Below, piece by piece: positions 13,101-20,962 of a stretch of 64,000 bases of DNA (the stretch's first letter is position 1; each line of letters begins with the position of its first letter). Both the position numbers and the translations under genes were made by a program. The notes under the pieces were generated by a model. It had not been told where the DNA came from, ran no database searches, and was given only the letters and a program-made list of their open reading frames with translations. Source of the stretch: Monocercomonoides exilis (taxonomy: Eukaryota; Preaxostyla; Oxymonadida; Polymastigidae); assembly GCA_001643675.2 (NCBI GenBank), contig LSRY02000016.1, positions 1,488,001 through 1,552,000 on the forward strand, written 5' to 3'.

Positions 13101-13668
13101 AGAAATTATTGAGAATAAATTCGATAAAGAAGAAGTTGTAGAGGTTGTGCCAGTGAATTATGTTGAAATACATACAGTTGCCTCGCTTCTGAGTAGTGAA
13201 AAGGATGAAAACATGGAGAGCGGTTCTTTTACAGGTGGAAAGGGTGATGGAAATTTACCAAAAAGAGATAGAAAAGTGAAAAGGGGGAAGAGAAGGAAGG
13301 GGAAGAAACGGAAGCAAGTGGAAGAGATTGATGAAATTGGGGATGAGAGGGGTGGTTCGGAGATTGGATTGGATGAGTTGGGTGGAGAAGCTTCTGATGA
13401 TGGAAGAAATGGAAATCCAACAGAATATTATATTGGGATATGTTCAGCACCAAATATCCATTTTTCGATGATTGGAGACGATTCAGAAGATCAGGGGATG
13501 AAGAGAACAATGGAAGAAGAAAGAAAAGTGGTGAAAGAAGTAAGAGAAGAAGGAGAAGAGATTAAACTCAAGAAAAGGAAGAAAAAGCAAAAGAAAAATC
13601 AGAAAAGGGAAGATAAATCGGAAATTGTTAAGGATGTTGCTGAAATGGGGTTGCTTGATGCGGGATAG
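7126..13668 (+). CDS. Giant right-handed beta-helix membrane protein (2,180 aa)
   Basis: Single exon from an ATG followed at once by a signal peptide (residues 1-20, ending near 'ICNSQS') to a TAG stop. The ectodomain is built of beta-helix rungs with the pattern C-x-F-x2-C-x-A...GGGI, typical of pectate-lyase-like parallel beta helices. Module starts with a Cys pair, 'CG....PC.T', recur near residues 652, 1003 and 1386, about 350-380 aa apart. A Gly/Glu/Arg-rich insert sits near residues 195-245. One transmembrane segment (about 1895-1922) is followed by a cytoplasmic tail of about 258 aa that is Lys/Glu-rich and lacks the kinase-like domain of its relative at 41199-49046. The last extracellular 200 aa are closely related to that protein. 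Likely a surface receptor or adhesin; no catalytic residues were identified. Family call firm, function inferred. Confidence 0.9.
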   Translation: MRSTVIFLAVLAHIFICNSQSTEHFIEQQSEEECENEKIFIHPQVHRCLKNSSEHKIHYKYLLQHVNTFQPSISIGSTEIEGKYEKHNLQHDLKENKRYYRTFEPEISRDYRMHLFKEMLKVHIKSKIEGCVCALNSSVELKEIGLVGGECGSVVRGRKGSVVVVKGCFVEMGKDNEAGAFNLCGSIGILTNITLKGWGRGGEIYSGRLFGGKGYGGEKGGGEEKGGERESGRDRGREGDGDGEGVEGSISVSESHFSSFCVSSAPFLSSPSMPLISLSKLTFFNISTANDACSPSTTFFSQTNCIMSSCSFWSVCDVYDGGIVHSLNYPLASLTVLNTSFVGCCRTRNVEFIGTEDNLLRPGRQNETFNGVNSFIWCEWNGSNATGTTESWWDGVSTGGAICIYSQSSASVSIKHCSFNECNAYCDGGAVMIISIKSVHIENNLFNACTSQDYEGGGISVGSISTCIKISGCKFQKCKAGCWGGGLHFYDFNTSRSGCIGTESGEGESACMFECSFISCSVTRQYGGGMNCQSVPVQFKMRSIQFISCSAPSNGGGLNVDLRVTAVPSDVHYFYFLFFHECNCRSASTPYGHDVMYYDRYDLFNFSGNPFHECYTTNSNESRLCYAYLQSGSWKYQHTEKKGWLKEGMKDRYVGVGGSDSNNLCGMSESAPCKTLGHAVGSSMALLSSAITLLGGRHVSEGTTISVGEKKISVVGRGKTASVIGTNSLSTSSTTLFSVSSGQLEVGHLGIDHNAERSSSPSVFVVSVGSGALSLEDVVIFSSVNGEREISSSIIVMALFQLRMIDVEIKNLKMSQPLFAEPSSAGSTSGESVLGNVIVRNVNRTGGDGVVMAKSVMAGEIFVVWNTTIEGCFCESGNGGGIKIELASSTSKVLIGDSTSQSGGTTTFKRCKCSECGGGVFLSLTDTDALFELSGDLIFERNEAEHGKNMFISAADLNKSVTNASFNFDYSSMKDDKTLFVGSDDFHQEKDLFMFLIPFSSIEIFISSSGFDVERCGSGEEPCFTMWKGMENMKKEIGNKTIHIEESTIIQDSFNVSNYQIKKSVKMGEENVKAILNFEKAVGSQLEYFMGNDDHLELTNIQLQLTTGFDNSAKTIIFNKGGDLVIAECAFISEAGVNNGFDCVFVDVIGGSVEVNDLSIESCNVGNSIFAINNAGVSCQLKNVRVKLLNESGGCLLLIKGSELTTKINEVCEEMSLNINNSSFSGVKRSDNGPSILESKSEKRFCLVVNESNITEDKAETSEKGGAIFFALGASGSMKMVVSTISQCSCSGSTGKGGGVYLATKERGDLNFTFVGMKFSANTASVGNDIFIECFNITSQINETQFQFDLRENRYSRINAIYGIDECQHSINTDLIGFVTIHQSDTIIVSSVNGLNERQCGTNTLPCFSIDHGLIHLTSDFMSIMIVVEKSVIRKEMNLEEMSLSSKSRDLCEVEVKSNIGKTKDYLISTTGTVSLERVNFVFNSNFISSHESLISPEGGILEIINCSFDSKQSAGEGNIVLANIRFHIINMEKGELQLDRCTISNLILHKSALYLSSLLSSVIDSFTICNSTIKTSLININECGQLTIKDFNTENISVVGNEESLISCLSMKKTMQLANCTIGRVGSKTTKGKLMKVENSLDVKMDSCVFDGSSKERNEKNLNEVEEMCKWEGSLVDVLKSSIIMKDTTISNSPDGGITMNGGNVTIEMGLFESNNPSIERYPSMRRNIICTDSGTLNVMSLKGGDRWKDNTSLWMLNEGCNFEGIISERESSFFIPVLESVEAKEETDKIKLIFKGLLLVPCNLSFAVVKRKGEEKEIEKHNFETNGFLTEREVEGSVGKDLVSNCGEEVEVSVYILFGDKNSPSSTDSIILKNRSVKVKDDERIPEEDNKIEWSLFAFIGSIVVIVILLFVIVVVVVLMRKKQNRGGRRVEDGDIEESKNVGRGEWRKEDITQRVEEEDKLQVLLDEETGNEIGILSEKCKELHPYENKEIIENKFDKEEVVEVVPVNYVEIHTVASLLSSEKDENMESGSFTGGKGDGNLPKRDRKVKRGKRRKGKKRKQVEEIDEIGDERGGSEIGLDELGGEASDDGRNGNPTEYYIGICSAPNIHFSMIGDDSEDQGMKRTMEEERKVVKEVREEGEEIKLKKRKKKQKKNQKREDKSEIVKDVAEMGLLDAG

Positions 13669-14833
13669 AAGGCTGTTGATCAGGACGGATAATATGGATG
13701 CGCTTGCTTCAGAAAACAAAGGAAGATGAGAGGGAGGGGAGAATGATCACCAGAAATCAGAAAGAACAATAATATGAAAGAACTTTCATCTGATAAAAGT
13801 GCTGATGGAATTGTTTTGCTCCTTGAAAATAAGTTTATTTGCAAAATGAAAGATCCTCCCAATTGAACATTTTTGCAGTATCTTCTCAAAAGAGAAGAGT
13901 CGGGATAGCTTTGCCTTAATATGAACCAGAGATTGTTTCCATTGTTGTTGTGCCTCAACCTTTCTCAAAATCCTTTATATTCATTTTTCAATTCAATTCA
14001 ATTCAATAATTTTTGTAAATGTTGTGTTTATGTATTTTTCCAACCAGAAGTTTTAGAATGAAGTATTTGACTTAATACGTTTGTTTTCAGTTGAAGTTTT
14101 GACTCAATTTTATGTTTTTGTTCAATTTTCTTCTTGACTTTGACTTTTTTGACGTTCTCAACTATTTCCTTTCTTTTTTCGATATTTCTGTCTCAGCATC
14201 ACAACTTATTTGCTTGCTTTTCTTCTTGGTTATGTCATTGGGCTGATGGCGCAATGATATATTTGAAATATTTTCATTCACATTTACCACATCACAAGTT
14301 ATTAACACCTTTTATAGTCAACAGACACTTCAATCAAACACATAAATCAATTTTTCAGTTCATTTTTTGAGGCAAAAGAATCGTGAAGCAGAGGATGTGT
14401 TGGACAAGATGGTTGACCCCTGATTGTTTGTATAATTTTCTTTGAAGAGAAAAAAAGGAGACGGTAATCTTTTGTCAAAATAAAATTTTATTTGTTGCGA
14501 TCTATCAAAAATAAACAAGTTTTAATTTGCACATTAATAAATCTTGTTTTCTTTTCTTTATTTTTTCATACAAAAAATAATTGGGAAAGCACTCTCTTTT
14601 CCGAACAATATTATACTGAAATATTTTGTTTAAAAACAACAGAAAATATGATTACAAGAAATTATCAATTGATATGTGCATTTAAAAATCGGAAACAAAA
14701 ACAGAAAATTTTATTGAAAAATTCAAAAGTTCCACTATAAATTCATTTCTTTTGTGCAAAAAATGTGGAAATATTGTTAATATGAGTATTTTTAACAAAA
14801 ATAATCGAATGCTTATTAATTAATTTTTCGCCC
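13669..14833. other. Non-coding AT-rich stretch
   Basis: 3' flank of the beta-helix gene. Short reading frames (for example 14134-14370, 14492-14740) are hydrophobic translations of T-rich DNA with no family resemblance. Nothing else seen. Confidence 0.5.
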
Positions 14834-15530
14834 ATGTCTCTTGTTCCTGATAAGATATTAGATGATGAAAATAATAACAAGCTTTTTCAAAATTTAGAAA
14901 AGAGTTGGGAGTGGTTCAATTATGTCATCAACTTTGATGAAACGAAAAAATGTCCATCTTGTAGAAGATATGTGAAATTAACAACAGTCGATGAAACAAA
15001 TCGATCATGGAGATGTTCAGCATGCAACAAATTCATTTCATATTTGAAGGATACATCTTTTCATTGAAGTCATCTTAAAATCCATTCGATTTTTAATATT
15101 TATTTGAATTTCTGGAGTCAAATTCGAATTGATCAATGCTCATATTTGACTGTTGTTTGAATAAACACTGTCAGTTATTGGTATTCTGTTTTAAGAGCAT
15201 CAATCGGAATTCGAATGTTGAGAGGAAGTTTAGTTCTTGGAGAAGAAGAATGTGTTGTGGAAATAGATGAGGCAATTCTGAGAAAAAGAAAGTGCAACAA
15301 AGGAAAAAAGAAGAAACGAATTTGACTTTTTGGTTCAGCGGAAAGAAAAGAAAACGATGAAATCGGAAAATGTTTGATTATCAGAGTGCCAACAAAAAAA
15401 AAAAAATAGGAGACTCTTATCCCCATAAATGAAGCCAATTTTCAAAAAGTTTCAACAATTTTCAGTGATGGGTGGGGAGAAAATAAGTGCTTGAATGAAT
15501 AAGGTAGACCTATGGGACACGACATACAAT
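14834..15530 (+). pseudogene. Relic of a Merlin/IS1595-like (ISXO2-type) DDE transposase
   Basis: An ATG-started piece (14834-15067, 77 aa) carries a zinc ribbon, C-P-S-C then C-S-A-C, followed by 'DTSFH' and a stop, as at the N terminus of IS1595/Merlin transposases. After stops, the plus strand from about 15175 reads 'LRGSLVLGEEECVVEIDEA' and then an R-K-R-K-C-N-K-G-K segment, the first catalytic Asp motif with its basic follow-up. A further piece near 15460-15510 reads 'SDGWGENKCLNE', the second catalytic Asp motif. In-frame stops and shifts between these blocks show it is dead. Terminal inverted repeats were not found by eye. Confidence 0.75.
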
Positions 15531-16259
15531 TTTTTGTTGCTGTCAGTTCCAAAAATAATTTTTTTTAATTTATTAATTAAATTAATTTGAAAAAACAAAA
15601 ACTTATTGTTTTTATATCGATTGAAATTATCCTATTTGATCCGTCTTATTTGTTTTATTGTATTATTTATTTCTCTCAGATACATAATGATCAAATTTAC
15701 CATAAAAACATCCATTACAGATGTTATCTGTTTTTTAATTGTATTTCATCAATTGAGACGTGTTTGTGGAGAGTGGTATGAGATAGGATTATCTTTTCGC
15801 TGAATCTTATATTCATTTTTTTAATTTCTTCTATCTGAAAATTTACCAATAAACTGTTAATGACTATTTCAGTTATTTTCTGGTTGATATATTTTTGTGA
15901 TAACAATGAACCAGAATTACGTAGATTTAGAAAGTGGTGTGAAACTGCTGTTGCGCTTGTTATCGTGAAAATAAGAATTAAATGTTTGGAAAATTTTTGT
16001 GCTGAATAGTTTTCTATATTAAACAATGAAGCAGCTGTGAACGCAGACGAATAAATGTTGACATTAATGAAGTGATGGATGACAAAATCATAAAGAAACT
16101 GATATCTGTTTTCAAAGAAGAATTGTTCAATGAAATAGGAAAAAGATTGAAGAAAAGAAAATGACGGAAAAATTACCATTTGGTTATTGAAGCTTCTTGG
16201 ATAACTACGCGATGAAGAATGTTTGATTTTGACACTTTGAAAGATATTCACTAAATAAA
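15531..16259. other. Non-coding stretch between two pseudogenes
   Basis: A 175-aa reading frame lies on the minus strand (15724-16251) but has no family resemblance and overlaps the edge of the downstream pseudogene. I see no gene. Confidence 0.4.
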
Positions 16260-16958
16260 AGATTTGAAAAAGATGATTGTTGAAGAAGTTGAGAAGAAAG
16301 AAAAAAAGAATGAAAAGCTCTTGGTTGATCTTTGTGAATGTTATTTGCTGCTTTCAAATGGTCTTGTATCAGAAGATTATATTTCTATTCGCATGCCTTG
16401 TCTTCTGAAAGTTGCATTGGATACAGAAGAAAATGAGAAAACGCAAAATAATGTGGAAATTGCTTTGCTTGCATTGAGTAATATTATTTAATGGAATGTT
16501 TGTTAATTTATTTATTGATTGATTAATAAATTATATTTTCTAATTTTTTGCATAGAAAGTGAAAAGAGAACTTTATTTGAATGAACTTAAAGAAATAATC
16601 CAATATCGCCAAAAACATCGTAACCTAACTGGTCTTGCCTATCAGTCTGCTTGGGCGTTTTTGATCTACAGATTAGACACTGACAAAAGCTTGGAAAACG
16701 TGATTGTGAATGAACTGCATTTTTCGAGAGAGGTGACAAGAGAATTGGAAAAGCTGACAAAGAGTGTGAAATGGAAGAAAAATGAAGTGGAAACAAAGAA
16801 CTTCTTGTTTTGATGAAATGACTCCGAATATAAACTGTTTATTATCATCTTTCAAATTATTGAGCGAAGGAAATATTGGGCTAATCAAAAGCATTGCTCA
16901 AGTGCAAAGAGCAGGAAATGATTATTATGAAGTGATAAACAGAATACTCAATGATTAA
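16260..16958 (+). pseudogene. Pseudogene of the MEEEG family
   Basis: Homologous to the gene at 2696-4112: 'NEKLLVDLCECYLLLSNG', 'ALLALSNI', 'ELYLNELKEIIQYRQKHRNL' and 'GNIGLIKSIAQVQRAGNDYY' follow in the same order. It is truncated at both ends. It has a 1-nt shift near 16270, an in-frame TAA at 16489, and a frame change near 16813 before the last block, which ends with TAA at 16956-16958. An intron-like gap at 16498-16555 (58 nt, donor GTTTGT, acceptor TAG) sits at the same place as the second intron of the intact gene, so this copy arose by DNA duplication and not from a spliced message. Confidence 0.8.
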
Positions 16959-19113
16959 TGAAATATCGTTGGATGTTCTTGATAATTATATGATGCCGAA
17001 GAAAGGTCAACAACTTGTCTTTTATCACTTTAAAATTTGATAATTCGTTTTTATCATTTCACAGAATAAAAAACAATCATTAAAGTTTATCATATGATCC
17101 ATTTTTTATTTTTTCAAAAAAAAAAATGAAGTGAAACTTCAACACCTCTTCAAGGTTCAAAAAGAAAATCTGACAAACATAATTGTTCATCATCATATTT
17201 ATGCATTCAGAACTCAATATCTAAAGACATTGAATAATTATCTTCTTCAAAAAGAATTGTTTTGAAAATTTTGTATTCACTTTTTATTTTTTTGTATGAT
17301 ATTTTCATTTCATCACGCTGAATCTCCTTTGTTCTTTTCAAATGTTTTTCTTTCTTTCAGCATTTTTATTTGTTTTCATATGATCAATATGTTTTCTTAC
17401 TAGATCTTGCTGTTATGAAAGTGAGAAAGCAGACTTGAAACGAAGATGAACCAGAGCGGGGAAAGAAGAAGTGGTATTTGCGAAATGAACTTCAGAGGTT
17501 AAGAATTCAGAATATTTGAATATTAGAAAATATATTATTTTGCCAGCTGTTGCATAGAAATAAGTGTGTAGAGTTCTGAACTAACAAATAAAGCGGTTTA
17601 TAGCGTATACTTCGAAGGAGATAACTCATTCAAACAAAGGGAATCAAAGATATTTTTAAACGTAAATTTCTGAATACACAATTGATTCATTTCACATGAG
17701 TTAATTATTGCAATACATTCTGATTATGCTTTGCAGCAGTTTTGATCTCATCAAATATTTATCCCCGCATTCCCATTTTAGAAAAGGAAAAGCTTGCAAC
17801 TGCATTTTTTAAAAAAATCAATATTCATCTGTGATTTTGTCGATAATCCTGAACAAGTATTTAATAATTTCAACTCATTTTCAAAAAAAGGAGATACTAT
17901 TACTTCCTTTTGTTGTTATTTTCTACATATGGATCTCAATAAAAGATAAGAAAAGTTAATAGTGAAATGTTTAATGGTGAAAAAACGAATATGCCTCTAA
18001 CCAACATCTTGTTTAAAACAAAATCATACTACCACCTATTATCATTGTCACTTTTTATAAGTTAGTATTTGTTTCTTTCATAGAAAAATGAAGGTTCAAA
18101 AAATTAAAAAAGAAAAGTTTTGGCAATAACTGACAAAAAAAGTTAAATCAGAAACATTACAAATTCAAAATTTGTTATTTTTATGTTCTGTTCCCTTTTC
18201 AAACTCATTCATGTCATTGACAAAACAATAAGTCAGTGACAGAAGTGACTTCCAGTGGTATTTAAAACTCCAAGTTTCACTGATCTTGTCACAAAACCAT
18301 AATTGACTTGGTTCACATTTCATTATTTATTTTTATTTATATTCCTAAATTGTTTTTTTCTTTTTCAAAATAACTTTATTATTAATAATCATCTTTATTA
18401 AAAAAAATATTTTTTTACAAAAATGAAGAAAATAATCAGAATTCAAAAAAAGTTATTTTTGATCAAAAGAGAAAAATGAATATGTCGGTCACCTGTGTCA
18501 GCAACTGACAAAAATTTCCACTTGTCGCACAGGTCTTGAATATGGTTACAAACATCTGACAGTCTGTCACAAATACGAATTTAAAAATTCAGAAACAGGA
18601 GTATGCACAAATATGATTGAAGAATGCTGCTATCAATTTCGATGACCAAAAGCTCCATGCTGAATTGAAAAAAAAAAAGATAAATTATTTTTTAAATCTA
18701 ATTACTGTTTCAGCGAGAAAATGATATACTATTCCCAGAATTTGTGAGGAATGTTGCCACTTGCAAACCAACAGAAGCTGCATTTCCCGATGATTATTGA
18801 GATGGAGAAGGAGACGATGAAGCGAATGTTCCACAAATCATGCAAGATGCAGATGATATTCAATGCAAAGATAATAACTATTCAGGAGATGAAGCAAAAG
18901 CAAGTGTATTTTCTGAATCATGAAATTTAACTTTAATTTTTATTATATATTTTTTCATTAATGTTCACTTTCCAAAAAGAAATATTGGACAATAATTATG
19001 TTATTTTTTGATAATTTATGCTGTTCGACTATTTAAAGTGATATTTTTTTCTGGTTTATTTTTTCTATAAGATCCATATAAAATTTATAATGTTTCACAA
19101 AAAATAAATTTTT
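16959..19113. other. Non-coding AT-rich region upstream of the glucanase gene
   Basis: About 2.1 kb without a convincing gene, apart from one exon-like remnant (18717-18923). The stretch 18180-18600 has several short words built on 'CACTGAC/GTCAGTGAC' and 'CTGACA', but no clear inverted repeat pair was established. Confidence 0.5.
18717..18923 (+). pseudogene. Exon-like remnant of an unknown acidic protein
   Basis: Preceded by 'CTGTTTCAG', which looks like a splice acceptor. The frame reads 'ENDILFPEFVRNVATCKP', then an acidic Asp/Glu-rich segment with one in-frame TGA, to a final TGA. Composition is much less AT-rich than its surroundings. Family not recognised. Confidence 0.3.
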
Positions 19114-20607
19114 ATGTTTATTTTTGAAGTGCTATTTCTTTCATCAACTTTCCTAAGTTTATGCAGATGCCAAATTACAAACTTTCAAAATAATAAAACA
19201 AATTTGATAGGAGACGATGAATTGCTTGAAATCATTTCAAGGCAAACATTTGGATATTTTTATGATTATGCGCACCCCATTTCAAAGATGGCACGAGAAA
19301 GAGCAGCATCAACGTCAACAAATGATGAAAATACAGTGACGGTTGGTGGAACAGGATTTGGGATAATGGTAATTATTTCTGGTGTTTATCGTGGATGGAT
19401 AACTCGTGATAATGGCGTTCGTCATCTTCTCACAATGGTTAAATTTTTGGAAAAAGCCGAAAGATACCATGGAGCATATCCGCACTGGATGAATGGAGAA
19501 ACAGGAAAGACAATTCCATTTGATCCTGATGATGATGGAGGAGATTTAGTTGAGACATCTTTCTTATTTCAGGGACTTTTGACTGCATGCTCTTATTTTG
19601 GTGGAAATTCACCAGAAGAAAAAGATCTTAGAAAACGCATTTCTTCATTATGGAATGATGTTGAATGGGATTGGTATACAAAAGAAGGCAAAGAAAATGC
19701 ATTATTCTGGCATTGGAGCAAAAATGTTGGGTGGAAAAAGAACATGAAGATTCAAGGATGGAACGAAGGGCTAATGGCTTATCTATTGGCAGCCAGCTCA
19801 CAGACACACGGAATCAACGCAACTGTCTACCACGAAGGTTTTGCTCGAAATGGTCAGATGGTTAATGGGAACAAGTACTATGGAATTACACTTCCTCTTG
19901 GAGAGCCGTCAGGCGGGCCGCTATTTTTCACGCATTACTCGTTTCTTGGCCTGTGCCCAAGAGGATTAAAGGACAAATATGCAGACTATGAGGAGCAGAA
20001 CTTGGCGCACGCGAAGATCAATCGAGCTTATTGCTTGGAAAACCCGAAGAAGTTCAAAGGATACTCGGAAAAGTTGTGGGGACTGACTGCCTGTGACACT
20101 TATAACAAGGGCTATGGCGCGTGGAGTCCCACGAACGATCAGGGCACCATTGCTCCCACGGCAGCGCTTTCTTCTGTGGTGTATTTGAAGGACGAAGCAC
20201 TGAAAGTTGCCAGGGAATTGTATGAGAATCCGGAAAGGAAACAGAAAATGTGGAAAAAATACGGGTTTGTGGACTCTTTGAACGACGAGCATGAAGGCTG
20301 GGTGGCGACTGATCATCTGGCTATTGACCAGGGCCCTATTGTGGCGATGATTGAGAACTCAAGAAGCGAAATTCTGTGGAAGTATTTCATGAGAATAGAA
20401 GATATTCAAGGGGGACTGAAGTTGTTGGGCTTTACCAGCACTTATGATTATTCTCTTCCTTCTGATAAACCGAAGAACAATCCTTTTCCCGCATGGGCAA
20501 TAGTAGTGATTGCCATTGTAGCTTTTGTTGCAATTGTTATTGTTGTATCGGTGATTGTAATTCTTGTTAGAAAACGAAAAAGAAATCCTTACAAAGCAAT
20601 TAATTAA
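19114..20607 (+). CDS. GH144-like endo-beta-1,2-glucanase (glycoamylase-like), membrane-anchored
   Basis: Single exon, 497 aa. A signal peptide (about 1-20, ending 'CRCQ') is followed by a full (alpha/alpha)6-type domain of the Pfam 'Glycoamylase'/GH144 family. Visible blocks: 'RQTFGYFYDYAHP' (about 43), 'GGTGFGIMVI' (about 77), 'HWMNGETGKTIPF' followed by 'GDLVETSFL' (about 123-150), 'WHWSKNVGW' and 'WNEGLMAYLLAASS' (about 198-228), 'GGPLFFTHYSFLGLCPRGL' (about 266), and 'ATDHLAIDQGPI' near 400. The acidic residues in the GDLVET and NEGLMAY blocks are candidate active-site positions. A C-terminal transmembrane helix (about 459-485) and a basic tail follow, which most bacterial members lack. 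Known members act on beta-1,2-glucan or related beta-glucans. Most relatives are bacterial, so I infer lateral transfer with later addition of an anchor; the lack of introns fits. The alternative is a secreted glucoamylase-like enzyme of other specificity. Confidence 0.9.
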   Translation: MFIFEVLFLSSTFLSLCRCQITNFQNNKTNLIGDDELLEIISRQTFGYFYDYAHPISKMARERAASTSTNDENTVTVGGTGFGIMVIISGVYRGWITRDNGVRHLLTMVKFLEKAERYHGAYPHWMNGETGKTIPFDPDDDGGDLVETSFLFQGLLTACSYFGGNSPEEKDLRKRISSLWNDVEWDWYTKEGKENALFWHWSKNVGWKKNMKIQGWNEGLMAYLLAASSQTHGINATVYHEGFARNGQMVNGNKYYGITLPLGEPSGGPLFFTHYSFLGLCPRGLKDKYADYEEQNLAHAKINRAYCLENPKKFKGYSEKLWGLTACDTYNKGYGAWSPTNDQGTIAPTAALSSVVYLKDEALKVARELYENPERKQKMWKKYGFVDSLNDEHEGWVATDHLAIDQGPIVAMIENSRSEILWKYFMRIEDIQGGLKLLGFTSTYDYSLPSDKPKNNPFPAWAIVVIAIVAFVAIVIVVSVIVILVRKRKRNPYKAIN

Positions 20608-20962
20608 TTGCAAAATAACTTATTTATTATTTATTTTAGAATAAGTGAATTCTTAATTTTCATATTTTATAACCTTTAGATTATTTTATTTTCGTTATCG
20701 ATGAAAAACCTATTTTATAATGAAGGAAAGGAGGAAAAGATCCTTCCCATTACTTTAATTTTTCCATTTTCATTTTGAATTTTCCTGTTTTAAGACTTAA
20801 TACATTTTGAATAGAGTTTCTCAAATAATTATCAAATAATAATAAATGTTTGCAATGCTTTTGTACATATGCTTATCATTTTATTTTGTATTACTTTTGA
20901 AATTTTAATTATTTATTATTTTGAATTTTTCTTTCTTTAATAAATTCTTTAAAGAAACACAA
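20608..20962. other. Intergenic spacer
   Basis: 355 bases of AT-rich DNA between the glucanase stop and the helicase start. An open stretch before 20963 starts with TTG, not ATG. No motif recognised. Confidence 0.5.

Noticed and set aside
15724-16251. 175-aa minus-strand frame as a gene
   Set aside because: No family resemblance, AT-driven composition, and no plausible splice partners.
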